A stretch of 64,000 nucleotides of DNA from assembly GCF_042432825.1 (NCBI RefSeq), contig NZ_JBHLWN010000045.1, forward strand, positions 1-64,000, given 5' to 3'. The stretch comes from Gordoniibacillus chartarius (GTDB lineage Bacteria > Bacillota > Bacilli > Paenibacillales > NBRC-103111). Numbering within the stretch: the first letter of the stretch is position 1; each line of letters starts with the position of its first letter. The notes beneath the pieces are model-generated. The model saw only the letters and a list, made by a program, of their open reading frames with translations. It made no database searches and was not told where the DNA came from. Position numbers and translations under genes: made by a program. Shown here piece by piece: positions 25,193-33,743 of the stretch.

Positions 25193-26263
25193 TCACCGGA
25201 AAAACAAATAATGCGTCGCCAGCGGCCGCAGTTTGCCGTCCGACGGGCGGTTGATCACTTGGCCTTCCCAGACGAGCGTCGAGGAACCGCCGCCGTCCAG
25301 ATTATAGGCGTCCTTGATGCCCAGCGAAACCATCTTGTCTTGAAGCTCGGCTAGCGTCGCGCCGGAGTTGCCGCTCTCATCGTAGCCGTCCGTCACGATG
25401 AACAGCAGCTGGTCGTGCTTATAGTTGCCTACGACGGTACGGGCTGCGCGGGCGGGCGAAGTCTGCCATTGCGCCGGAATCGGCTGTTTGACGCCGCCTT
25501 TCAATAAAACGGGGACGAACGTGGAGCCGAACGCCGGGCTCAGCTTATCCAGGTCCTCCTGCTTGCTGAATTTGCCGCCGATCAGCTTGCGGCTCGTGGA
25601 AATACCGATAAACGTCTCATCGTTGCGGCTCGGAAAGAAGCCGGTCAAATATTTGCCGGCAAGCACCGTCGTGTTGAGCGGATACCGTCCGGTATTGTCG
25701 TCGGCGAAGCCGCCGGCGTTGACCCCGGCTACCGCTCCGTACCGGCGCGCCGCATCCAGCGTTGTCTCGGAAGACCCGAGCTTGTCCTTGCCGAGCACCA
25801 TCTTCATCGCTTTATCGGTCTTAAGATTCACCTTCAGGGCATAGCCGTTATAGCGGTCTCCGTCCAGATTGAACAGCTTCAGCTCAATATTGCCAGACGA
25901 GGCCTGCTTGATCGGTGTGCCGAGCTTAGCGGTAACCCTCATGTCATAGACGGCCGCCGGCCGCGCCGCTTGAAGCGCAGCGGTCTTAAGCAGCTCGGCG
26001 GTGACGACAGAACTCTGTTCGTACATTTGATAAAATTTCTCGATGACGCTCTTCGTTTGGCCGGCCGCGTCCTGCGCCTGCTCCAGCTTGGCGGAGATTC
26101 CGCCGATGCCCGTGCCAGCGGCATTCCCGCCGCCGGCGAGCGAGCTGTGGAGCTGCGGGACGGCTACATTCGTCTGCATCGTGAACAGCCAGAGAAGACC
26201 GCCCAGGAACGGGGCGCAGGCGAGAAGGAAGAGACGGTTCATCAATTGGACCGGATTCGCCAT
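25193..26263 (-). CDS. Phosphodiester glycosidase family protein (NAGPA domain)
   Basis: 356 residues: N-terminal membrane anchor (about 9-29), a coiled region to ~110, then a NAGPA/DUF2233 domain (about 150-355) with GAVAGVNAGGFAD, ARAARTVVGNYKHDQLLFIVTDG and the terminal LGIKDAYNLDGGGSSTLVW. The family covers N-acetylglucosamine-1-phosphodiester glycosidases and exopolysaccharide-associated proteins; the substrate here is unknown. It lies 19 bases after a small coiled-coil membrane protein gene and is probably co-transcribed with it. Confidence 0.86.
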   Translation of the reverse strand: MANPVQLMNRLFLLACAPFLGGLLWLFTMQTNVAVPQLHSSLAGGGNAAGTGIGGISAKLEQAQDAAGQTKSVIEKFYQMYEQSSVVTAELLKTAALQAARPAAVYDMRVTAKLGTPIKQASSGNIELKLFNLDGDRYNGYALKVNLKTDKAMKMVLGKDKLGSSETTLDAARRYGAVAGVNAGGFADDNTGRYPLNTTVLAGKYLTGFFPSRNDETFIGISTSRKLIGGKFSKQEDLDKLSPAFGSTFVPVLLKGGVKQPIPAQWQTSPARAARTVVGNYKHDQLLFIVTDGYDESGNSGATLAELQDKMVSLGIKDAYNLDGGGSSTLVWEGQVINRPSDGKLRPLATHYLFFR

Positions 26264-26282
26264 AGGTATGAAACCGCCTTCC

Positions 26283-26717
26283 TTACTTCAGCATATCCAA
26301 ATTCGTCTTGAGCTCGTCGAGCTGCTTCTTCACATCGTTCAGCTGCGTGTACAGCTGGTTGCTGTTGTCCGTCTTGTTCGAGGCGCTGTCTTTAACGAAG
26401 GTAAGCAGCTCATTAAGCGTATCGACCTTCGTCTGCAGCGCTGCCATATCGCCCGTTACACTGTCGCGGAGCTGATTGACCTGGAGCTGGTAATCGGCCT
26501 GAATAGCCTGGAGCTGACGTTCGGTCTGGTCGGCGATATCTTGAGCGATTTGCGCTTTGACGTAATCCGTGTACAGCTTGGCTCCGGTGGCGCCGATGCC
26601 GATCAGCACAACCCAACCCGCCAGCAGCGTGATATATGTCCGCCGCTTCGACTTCGTACCGGACTTCGCCGCGCGTCCGGCTTGGATGCCTTCCGCTCTC
26701 TCGATCAGCGTATCCAT
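26283..26717 (-). CDS. Membrane-anchored coiled-coil protein (144 aa)
   Basis: 144 residues: basic N-terminus, one membrane segment (about 28-48), then a long helix rich in Gln, Leu and Asp (about 50-144) with clear heptad spacing. No catalytic motif. It is the upstream member of a two-gene unit with the phosphodiester glycosidase, and could help anchor or organise that enzyme at the cell surface; this is inference from position only. Confidence 0.75.
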   Translation of the reverse strand: MDTLIERAEGIQAGRAAKSGTKSKRRTYITLLAGWVVLIGIGATGAKLYTDYVKAQIAQDIADQTERQLQAIQADYQLQVNQLRDSVTGDMAALQTKVDTLNELLTFVKDSASNKTDNSNQLYTQLNDVKKQLDELKTNLDMLK

Positions 26718-26795
26718 GTTGCTTCACTCACCTCAAAACCTATAAATCTATTGACCAGTATACCACAATCTGACACATGGGTGCATCGTTCGCGG

Positions 26796-28412
26796 TTATT
26801 TGACCGCTTGCTTGCGGTATTCGGCGGGCGAGCTGCCGCACGCTTTCTTGAACACTTTGCTGAAATATTTTTCGTCTTGATAGCCGACAGCATCGGCGAC
26901 GTCGACGATCCGCAGGTTCGGATTCGCGAGCAGCAGCCGCGCCTTCTGCATACGGATGTCAGTCAGAAAGTCGGACAGGTTGACGCCGAATTCCTGCTTG
27001 AATTTTCTGGAAATATACTCACGGCTTAAGAAAAATTTGGCAGCTATGTCTTGCAGCGACAAATCCTCGCGATAGTGCGTTTCAATGTATTTGGCGATAT
27101 CGTGAATCGAGCTGCCTTCCCTCTGCTGTGCCTGGAGCAGCAATGCCGACAGCTTGACGAACCGGTCCGTGAGCTGCTGCTGCCAGCGGGTGACGGAGAA
27201 TTGGCCGTTCTCGTCAAGAGCTACGATCGTCTCCCGGTCCTCCTCCTCGAAGCGCATATCCGCCAGGGCATCCGAGCCGGGAGCCAGCTGACGAAGCCAA
27301 GCCCTCCGCATGACGGTGAATTCCTCGCGCCACCGCTCGATCTGATCCATGCGGATGACCTGCAGCCGCCGGACCGCTTCGAACCAGGGGGACAGGGCTG
27401 CTTGGATATGCTCGGCGGAGCCGCTTCTCACAGCAAGCAGCAGCTGCCCTTCATATTCGGTGAGCGACAACGGACGGACCGGCGCGGCTTGCTCCGGCGG
27501 CCGGTGCAGCCATACGTGCTTGACCAATAGGTTTCGGTGCTGCAGCGCAGCTTGCGCTTCCTGATGGGAAAGCGGCAATTCGCCCGGGAGCGGCCGAGCG
27601 CTGCCGATACCGAAGTGCAGCCGCGTGCGCAGCGTGGCCGCCATCCCTTCGTTGATCTGCTCGAGCAGAGCGGTCGTACGGTTCAGTCCGCTCCACAGCA
27701 GCAGCACGATCTCGCTGCCGTCCCAGTAGCGGAAAGCGACCCCGCCGCGGCCGCGCTGCAAATATTCGTTGCATATGTTCACGAGCGAGAAGGCGAGCAG
27801 TTCTTGAGACATCCCGAACCGTTCCTTCAGCTTCTTCTCCATCATGTCCATGCGAGTCGTAACGACCTGCGCATGAGCAGCGTCAGGAGGAAGCCCGAAT
27901 TCCTTCTGCAATCTCGCCGCGACTTGCCGGAACCGCCCCGGGTCTTGCAGAAGCGCAGACAGCTCCTTGTCCCAGAACACCGGCTTGATCTCGTTGATTT
28001 CGATCCGGCGCTCCCGCTCCTGCCGCCGTTCGTTCTCCTCGCGAAGCCAGGCAGCCCTCGCTTTGGCGATTGCCGCGTTGAGCTGGCCAGGATCGATCGG
28101 CTTCAAAATGTAGTCCGTTCCGCCATATTGAACCGTATGCCGCACCAAAGAGAAGTCGTCGTGTCCGCTGATGACGATCGTCTTGCTCTCCGGCGCGTTC
28201 GCATATAACCATTCGAGCAGCTGAGCGCCGCTGCCCGAAGGCATCATCATGTCGGTGACGATGATCTCGGGCTTATGCTCGGCAATCAGCCCGATCGCCG
28301 AATTGCCGTCCGCGGCTTCGAGCATGGTCGTGATGCCGTGCCGCTCGAAATCGATCAGCAGCCTCATCGCTTCCCGGACATGGTTCTCATCGTCGACTAC
28401 CAACAGCTTCAT
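26796..28412 (-). CDS. YesN-type response regulator with AraC DNA-binding domain
   Basis: 538 residues. Receiver domain (1-120) with VVDDEN, phospho-acceptor Asp in IIVTDMMMPSG and Lys in LKPID; a long linker without a known fold; and a C-terminal AraC/XylS double helix-turn-helix (about 435-537) with LSLQDIAAKFFLSREYISRKF and the second helix in VADAVGYQDEKYFSKVFKK. The four-base overlap with the upstream YesM-type kinase gene shows they are a pair; such pairs in Paenibacillus usually control a neighbouring sugar transporter, here divergent from them. Confidence 0.95.
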   Translation of the reverse strand: MKLLVVDDENHVREAMRLLIDFERHGITTMLEAADGNSAIGLIAEHKPEIIVTDMMMPSGSGAQLLEWLYANAPESKTIVISGHDDFSLVRHTVQYGGTDYILKPIDPGQLNAAIAKARAAWLREENERRQERERRIEINEIKPVFWDKELSALLQDPGRFRQVAARLQKEFGLPPDAAHAQVVTTRMDMMEKKLKERFGMSQELLAFSLVNICNEYLQRGRGGVAFRYWDGSEIVLLLWSGLNRTTALLEQINEGMAATLRTRLHFGIGSARPLPGELPLSHQEAQAALQHRNLLVKHVWLHRPPEQAAPVRPLSLTEYEGQLLLAVRSGSAEHIQAALSPWFEAVRRLQVIRMDQIERWREEFTVMRRAWLRQLAPGSDALADMRFEEEDRETIVALDENGQFSVTRWQQQLTDRFVKLSALLLQAQQREGSSIHDIAKYIETHYREDLSLQDIAAKFFLSREYISRKFKQEFGVNLSDFLTDIRMQKARLLLANPNLRIVDVADAVGYQDEKYFSKVFKKACGSSPAEYRKQAVK

Positions 28413-30223
28413 ATGGGATTCGCCTCCGTGTCCTTCTGGATGGGGACCTCGATGTGCACGACAGCGCCGCCGTCAGCGGCATTGGCCGCGGTCAGCCCGG
28501 CCCGCTCGCCGAAATAAAGGCGAAGCCGCTGCTGCACGTTGCGAAGGCCGATGCCCTCTTCCTCGCCGGGGGCGGCTCCGGCTCCTTGAGCGAGCTCCGC
28601 CCGGAGCAGCTCCAGCCGGCCCGGCGAAATGCCGGGGCCGTTATCTTCGATCGTCAAGCGCAGCATATCGCCGATCTGTTCGCTGCGGACCGTCAGCTTA
28701 CCGATAGTGCCTTCGCTTCCCCCGGCTTGATGGAACGCATGTTTGAAATAATTTTCGACAATCGGCTGTACAATCATCTTCGGCACTAGGCAATCGTACG
28801 TCTGCTCGTCCAGCTCGTAGACAATGTCGACCTGATCGTCGAAGCGCTGCTTCTGCAGGGCGAGATACGCTTTGACGTGCTCCAGCTCTTTCTTAAGCGG
28901 CACGGTCGTTTCGGTTGTCATGTTGTACCGCATCATACGCGCGAGAGAGGACAGGAGCGAATAAATTTGCGTCGCGCCGAGCCTTAGCGCCAGCGTGCCG
29001 ATCGACTGCAGCGCATTGTTCAGGAAATGAGGATTGACCTGGGCCTGCAGCACTTTCAATTCGTTCGTCTTATTCGCCAGCTCGAGCTTGTACTCCTTCA
29101 AGACAAGGTTGTTGATCGTTTCCATCATCGATTGGAAACGCTGCGCCAGAATACCGATCTCATCCTGCGAGTCGACGGCGATCCGGACATCCAGCCGTCC
29201 GGTTTGAATCTTGGTAATATACCCGATCAGCCGTTTGATCGGCGACGTGATGCGCAGGCTGATCGCAAGCGTAGCCGCAACGATGATCAGCAGAGATACG
29301 ACGGCAATGGCCATCAGAATCAAATTCAATTCACGGGCGCTTTCGTACAGGAAAGCATCGGGCACCCGCTTCACGAGAACCCAGTTCATATACGGGGTTT
29401 CCATGCGCGTATACACATGCGTGGCTTGATCGCCGTCGAAGCTCCCTTCCGGTGCGGCGTGACGCTGCAGCATGACGTGCAGCCAGGCTGACATTTGCGC
29501 ACGTTCCGGTTCATTCGCGGTCGTATAGATGATTTGTCCTTGTTCGTTAAGCAAGTAAAGCTCTTCCCGGTCCTGTACGACGAGCGGGTCGCAAATTTCC
29601 CGCAAAACGTCGAGCCCTGCATCAATCGATAGCGTTCCGAGCACTTTAGTGGAGGGAACGTCGTAGATAATCCGATGCATGGAGATGACCGTTTCAGGGG
29701 GATAATAAGGAAACTGCTGCTGCATCCCGTAATAGCTGCTTTCGTGGGAAGGCTGTACATAAGAGTCGACTCCTGGCGGAAAAGTAACCTCGTTTTGCTC
29801 TTGATAGCTCCGCTTGGCCGAGTCGTTAATCAGCAGCGTCGTTTGCTTGGAGGCGTTCACATAAAGTCTGACCTGGAACGTCCCCTTGACCGCGTGCAAA
29901 ATATTTTGCAGTGACGTATACAATTCGCCACGGCTGACATAATCGTCGGCCCCCGTCTGCATGATTCTCAGCATCGAATCGGAGGTTTGGAATGGCCGGC
30001 CGTTATAAACGAGGAAGGTGGTCTGATTTAATGAGTTCATGTAGTTTACAATGTTGGATCTGGCCTGGAAAAGAAGGTTGGCATTCTCGCGAACCGTCCG
30101 GTTCTTGAGCGTTTCCTTCGTATAGGCATAAGTAATCGCCATCGAGAGGACGGTCGGAATGACCGTGGCGATCAGCATCAGCGCGATTAACTTCGTACGG
30201 ATACTGGTTGTCCGTATCATCAT
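28409..30223 (-). CDS. YesM-type sensor histidine kinase
   Basis: 604 residues. Membrane segment at about 12-35, an extracytoplasmic dCache-like sensor region of ~255 residues, second segment about 302-325, HAMP (325-380), then the His_kinase domain with phospho-acceptor in QAQVNPHFLNNALQSIG and an ATPase domain with MIVQPIVENYFKHAF, IEDNGPGIS and GIGLRNVQQRLRLYF. The family senses extracellular sugar or carbohydrate-binding protein signals. Overlaps its regulator by four bases (ATGA) and is divergent from the CUT1 transporter genes. Confidence 0.94.
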   Translation of the reverse strand: MMIRTTSIRTKLIALMLIATVIPTVLSMAITYAYTKETLKNRTVRENANLLFQARSNIVNYMNSLNQTTFLVYNGRPFQTSDSMLRIMQTGADDYVSRGELYTSLQNILHAVKGTFQVRLYVNASKQTTLLINDSAKRSYQEQNEVTFPPGVDSYVQPSHESSYYGMQQQFPYYPPETVISMHRIIYDVPSTKVLGTLSIDAGLDVLREICDPLVVQDREELYLLNEQGQIIYTTANEPERAQMSAWLHVMLQRHAAPEGSFDGDQATHVYTRMETPYMNWVLVKRVPDAFLYESARELNLILMAIAVVSLLIIVAATLAISLRITSPIKRLIGYITKIQTGRLDVRIAVDSQDEIGILAQRFQSMMETINNLVLKEYKLELANKTNELKVLQAQVNPHFLNNALQSIGTLALRLGATQIYSLLSSLARMMRYNMTTETTVPLKKELEHVKAYLALQKQRFDDQVDIVYELDEQTYDCLVPKMIVQPIVENYFKHAFHQAGGSEGTIGKLTVRSEQIGDMLRLTIEDNGPGISPGRLELLRAELAQGAGAAPGEEEGIGLRNVQQRLRLYFGERAGLTAANAADGGAVVHIEVPIQKDTEANPI

Positions 30224-30289
30224 AAGCTTCCTTCTTTCCGCAGCATCGGCAGGTCAATATATTCCACCTAACGTATCACAGGCATGAGT

Positions 30290-30318
30290 GGCTGACGCCG
30301 TCAGCCGAGTCCTATACT
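30290..30318 (+). promoter_or_regulatory. Perfect 17-bp palindrome next to the -10 box of the sugar ABC operon
   Basis: GGCTGACG-C-CGTCAGCC (30290-30306) is a perfect inverted repeat, followed by TATACT (30313-30318) as a candidate -10 box and AGGAGGGAG before the ATG at 30348. The expected -35 region is covered by the palindrome and is not consensus, as expected of an activator-dependent or repressed promoter. Confidence 0.55.
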
Positions 30319-30347
30319 GATATCACCAATCTTTAGGAGGGAGCAAT

Positions 30348-31226
30348 ATGAACAGAAAAGGATCCGAGTTCGTCCAGCAGCTTGTTTTCGTGGGACCGGC
30401 TCTTGTATTCTTCACCATCATCATGATTTTGCCGTTCTTGCTGGGCATGTACTATTCGTTTACAAGCTGGAACGGCGTTTCGGGAACGGTGACGTGGGTC
30501 GGCTTCGCTAATTTTAAGACGATCTTTGCGAATGATCAAGACTTTTGGCGATCTTTCTGGTTTACGACCCGATTCACCGTCGTCGGTGTCATTGTAACCA
30601 ATCTCGTCGGCTTCGGACTGGCTTTCTTGCTGACCAGACCGCTCAAGCTGCGCAATGCGCTCAGAACGATTTTCTTCATGCCGAACGTCATCGGCGGCCT
30701 GCTGCTCGGCTTCATCTGGCAGTTCATTTTCGTCAAAGGCTTTGCCGCCGTCGGCGAGGTGACGAATTGGCCTTTGTTCCAGCTGCCGTGGCTCGGCGAT
30801 GAAGCGACCGGCTTCTGGGGCATTATCATCGTGTTTACGTGGCAGGCGGCCGGCTATTTAATGGTCATTTACATCGCCGCTCTCACCAACGTTCCGAAGG
30901 AGCTGATCGAAGCCGCTCACATCGACGGAGCGAGTGCATGGACGCTGCTGCGCAACGTGATCGTGCCGCTCATTATGCCGGCGGTTACCGTATGCCTGTT
31001 CCTTGCGATATCGTGGTCGTTCAAGATGTTCGATCTGAACTTGTCGCTGACAAAGGGCGGGCCGTTTCGGTCAACCGAATCGCTTGCGCTTAATATCTAT
31101 AATGAAGCGTTCCAGAACAACCGTTACGGTCTCGGTACTGCGAAGGCGCTGCTATTCTTCCTGATCGTCGCGATCGTGACGTCGATTCAGGTGCGCGTGA
31201 CGAAGAGCAAGGAGGTTGAAGCGTAA
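30348..31226 (+). CDS. Sugar ABC transporter permease (MalF/UgpA type)
   Basis: 292 residues with six membrane helices and the EAA loop IEAAHIDGASAWTLLRNVIVPLIMP that contacts the ATPase. CUT1-family carbohydrate importer subunit. Its stop overlaps the start of the second permease gene. No ATPase gene is in this operon, so it probably shares a genome-wide MsmX-type ATPase, as is usual in the family. Strong AGGAGGGAG ribosome binding site. Confidence 0.95.
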   Translation: MNRKGSEFVQQLVFVGPALVFFTIIMILPFLLGMYYSFTSWNGVSGTVTWVGFANFKTIFANDQDFWRSFWFTTRFTVVGVIVTNLVGFGLAFLLTRPLKLRNALRTIFFMPNVIGGLLLGFIWQFIFVKGFAAVGEVTNWPLFQLPWLGDEATGFWGIIIVFTWQAAGYLMVIYIAALTNVPKELIEAAHIDGASAWTLLRNVIVPLIMPAVTVCLFLAISWSFKMFDLNLSLTKGGPFRSTESLALNIYNEAFQNNRYGLGTAKALLFFLIVAIVTSIQVRVTKSKEVEA

Positions 31227-32062
31227 TGGATACAGGAAATCGATACGGCTTGCGATGGCTGACGATTGAAGTCATCACCGTGATTATCGCGATTTTGTTT
31301 CTGGTGCCGTTCTACTTCCTATTCGTGAACTCGGTCAAGAGCTTCGGCGAGCTGCTGTCCGATTCCGCCGGCTGGCCGAACGAGTTCCATTTCGAAAACT
31401 ACAGCAAAGCATGGAAAATTACGAATTTCCCGCATGTCTTCTGGAACTCGCTGCAAATTACGGTTCTCAGCAACATCGGTATTGTGCTGTTCGCCTCTAT
31501 GGCCGCATACCGGATGGTTCGAAGGAATACAAGGATAAACCGGTTCTTGTTCAGTCTTTTCGTAGCGGCTATGGTCATTCCGTTCCAATCGATCATGATT
31601 CCGCTCGTGAAGGTCACGTATAACTTCGGTTTGCTGAACAGCATTTGGGGTCTCACGGTGTGCTATTTCGGCTTCGGCATCCCGCTTTCGCTGTTCCTGT
31701 TCCACGGCTTCGTCAAATCGATACCGCTGGAAGTCGAAGAATCGGCCGTTGTCGACGGCTCGTCTCCGTACGGGGTGTTTTTCCGGATCGTTCTGCCGCT
31801 ATTGAAGCCAATGTTTGTGACGGTCATCATTTTGAACTCGCTTTGGATTTGGAACGACTTCCTGCTGCCTTCGCTAATCCTGCAAAGGCCGTCGCTGCGA
31901 ACGATTCCGATGGCGACGTTCTCGTTCTTCGGTCAATACACAAAGCAGTGGGATTTGGCGCTCCCTGCGCTCGTGCTGGGCATCACGCCGATCATCATTT
32001 TCTTCCTGGCGCTTCAGAGGTATATTGTGGAGGGGATTACGGCGGGCTCGGTCAAAGGGTAA
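31226..32062 (+). CDS. Sugar ABC transporter permease (MalG/UgpE type)
   Basis: 278 residues, six membrane helices, EAA loop VEESAVVDGSSPYGVFFRIVLPLLKP. The second permease of the CUT1 importer; its ATG shares a base with the upstream stop codon (TAATG). Followed after 140 bases by the binding-protein gene, so the operon order is permease, permease, binding protein, an order less common than binding protein first. Confidence 0.95.
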   Translation: MDTGNRYGLRWLTIEVITVIIAILFLVPFYFLFVNSVKSFGELLSDSAGWPNEFHFENYSKAWKITNFPHVFWNSLQITVLSNIGIVLFASMAAYRMVRRNTRINRFLFSLFVAAMVIPFQSIMIPLVKVTYNFGLLNSIWGLTVCYFGFGIPLSLFLFHGFVKSIPLEVEESAVVDGSSPYGVFFRIVLPLLKPMFVTVIILNSLWIWNDFLLPSLILQRPSLRTIPMATFSFFGQYTKQWDLALPALVLGITPIIIFFLALQRYIVEGITAGSVKG

Positions 32063-32136
32063 AACAGGGGGGCGGCAAGCGGTTACATGAATCAATTTCT
32101 TCCACCGTTTCGTTCAATATCTTCTCATTACAACAA

Positions 32137-32180
32137 AATATGAATGTTTTAATATGAAATTGTAAAACTAAATATGAAAT
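32137..32180. repeat. Three AATATGAA(A/T)T direct repeats before the binding-protein gene
   Basis: AATATGAAT (32137-32145), AATATGAAAT (32151-32160) and AATATGAAAT (32171-32180). The last two are 20 bases apart, the spacing often used by AraC-type regulators; the whole 32100-32190 stretch is much more AT-rich than its surroundings. Confidence 0.5.
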
Positions 32181-32202
32181 TCAAATAAAGGGAGGCATTA
32201 TC

Positions 32203-33528
32203 ATGAAAAGGGCTTCGGTCACTGCTCTTTCCGCAGCGCTTTCCTTGTCGCTTCTGGCGGCGGGCTGCGGCAACAACGATAACAACAACACCGGCACGAA
32301 CACAGGCACGGCTACCGGGGGAAATACAGGGGCGGCAGCGGGCAAAGAGGTTACCATCAAGATTTTCCAGTTTAAGGTCGAGATCGCAGAGGCGCTTAAG
32401 AAAATGCAAGCGGAATACGAAGCCTCCCATCCCGGCGTAAAGCTGCAAATCGAAACGGTCGGCGGCGGCGCGGACTACGGTGCGGCTCTCAAAGCGAAGT
32501 TTGCTTCCGGCGACCAGCCGGATATCTTCAACAACGGCGGCTTCCAAGAGATGAACACCTGGATGGATCGCCTGGAAGACTTGTCCGACCAGCCTTGGGT
32601 CGCCAACGTCCTGCCGGTGGCGAAGGAACCAATGACCAAAAACGGCAAGCTGTACGGCATGCCGATGAACGTCGAAGGCTACGGCTTCCTGTACAATAAA
32701 GATCTGTTCGCCAAAGCGGGCATCACGGAGCTGCCGAAGACGCTGTCTCAGCTGCAAGCTGCCGCCGAGAAGCTAAAGGCCGCCGGAATTACACCGTTCT
32801 CCAACGGCTATCAGGAATGGTGGATCCTCGGCATCCATAACGTCAACGTTGCGATGGCGCGTCAGTCCGATCCGGCCAAATACATCGAGGGTCTGTACGC
32901 CGGCACGGAAAAAATTCCGGGCAATGCGGTATTCAACGATTGGGTGAAGCTGCTCGATACGACGATTAAATATTCTTCGAAAAATCCGCTGACGACGGAC
33001 TACAACACGCAGGTGACGCAGTTCGCGAAAGGCGAAGCGGCCATGATGCAGCAGGGCAACTGGACGCAAGTGCAGATCAGCGGCATTAACAAAGACATCA
33101 AGATCGGCGTGCTGCCGATGCCGATTAACGAAGATCCGGCCGCTAACGATAAGCTGTTCGTCGGCGTACCGAATAACTGGGTTATCAACAAGGACTCCAA
33201 AGTTAAGGCTGAGGCGAAGGAGTTCCTGAACTGGATGGCTACCTCCGACATCGGCAAGCGTTACATGACGAAGGAGTTCAAGTTTATTCCGGCATTCACG
33301 AACGTTACGGCGGATCCTGCCGATGTCGGCGAAATCGCAGTGGCGATCATGGATTACAACAAAGCGGGCAAAGTGCTCGGCTGGCACTGGCCTCGTCTGC
33401 CGGAAGGCACGACGCAGCTGTTCGGTGCGAACTTGCAGGCGTACATCGCGGGCAAAATGAATGCGCAGCAGCTGCTTGAAGCGCTGCAGAAGTCGTTCGA
33501 TCAGCAAAAAGCAGGCGTAGCGAAGTAA
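32203..33528 (+). CDS. Extracellular sugar-binding lipoprotein (CUT1)
   Basis: 441 residues. Signal peptide with lipobox LLAAGC, an Asn/Thr/Gly linker, then a family 1 solute-binding fold: VTIKIFQFK, EIAEALKKMQAEYEASHPGV, ASGDQPDIFNNG, and the closing WPRLPEG and QQLLEALQKSFDQQ stretches. Delivers a carbohydrate to the two upstream permeases. The ligand cannot be predicted. It has its own AT-rich upstream region, so it may be transcribed separately at a higher level. Confidence 0.95.
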   Translation: MKRASVTALSAALSLSLLAAGCGNNDNNNTGTNTGTATGGNTGAAAGKEVTIKIFQFKVEIAEALKKMQAEYEASHPGVKLQIETVGGGADYGAALKAKFASGDQPDIFNNGGFQEMNTWMDRLEDLSDQPWVANVLPVAKEPMTKNGKLYGMPMNVEGYGFLYNKDLFAKAGITELPKTLSQLQAAAEKLKAAGITPFSNGYQEWWILGIHNVNVAMARQSDPAKYIEGLYAGTEKIPGNAVFNDWVKLLDTTIKYSSKNPLTTDYNTQVTQFAKGEAAMMQQGNWTQVQISGINKDIKIGVLPMPINEDPAANDKLFVGVPNNWVINKDSKVKAEAKEFLNWMATSDIGKRYMTKEFKFIPAFTNVTADPADVGEIAVAIMDYNKAGKVLGWHWPRLPEGTTQLFGANLQAYIAGKMNAQQLLEALQKSFDQQKAGVAK

Positions 33529-33536
33529 GAGGTTTC

Positions 33537-33576
33537 GGAAAAACCGGTCTTCTCTAAGGGGAGGGCCGGTTTTTTG
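33537..33576 (+). terminator. Terminator of the sugar ABC transporter genes
   Basis: Hairpin aaccggtcttctc / gggagggccggtt followed by tttttt. Confidence 0.88.
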
Positions 33577-33588
33577 TGCCTACATCTG

Positions 33589-33613
33589 AAAGTATAAAAA
33601 TTCGTTATACTTT
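33589..33613. promoter_or_regulatory. 25-bp perfect inverted repeat upstream of the flavoprotein gene
   Basis: AAAGTATAA, 7-base centre, TTATACTTT. The right arm contains TATACT, a possible -10 box, so a bound protein could cover the promoter. No matching -35 is visible. Confidence 0.55.
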
Positions 33614-33628
33614 GGCTGATTCCGCTAT

Positions 33629-33669
33629 GGTAAACGCGCCGTCTTGAGGACGGCGTAAGCCGTTTATCC
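33629..33669 (+). other. Possible structured leader RNA before the flavoprotein gene
   Basis: Nested inverted repeats: outer GG-TAAACG / CGTTTA-TCC around an inner perfect stem CGCCGTC / GACGGCG with a five-base loop. The layout loosely recalls c-di-GMP-I leaders (GGYAAAC before the hairpin, AAGCC after it), but the inner loop is not GNRA and key positions differ, so no riboswitch class is assigned. Confidence 0.3.
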
Positions 33670-33743
33670 TTGGCTTGGATTGGTTCCGCAGGGGATGGGG
33701 GAAGCTATACGTACGAATGAAATAGGATGGAAGGGTGACGGAC

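Noticed and set aside
33629..33669. c-di-GMP-I (GEMM) riboswitch
   Set aside because: Only loose similarity; the inner loop is not GNRA and expected receptor bases are not found. Kept only as an unclassified hairpin.
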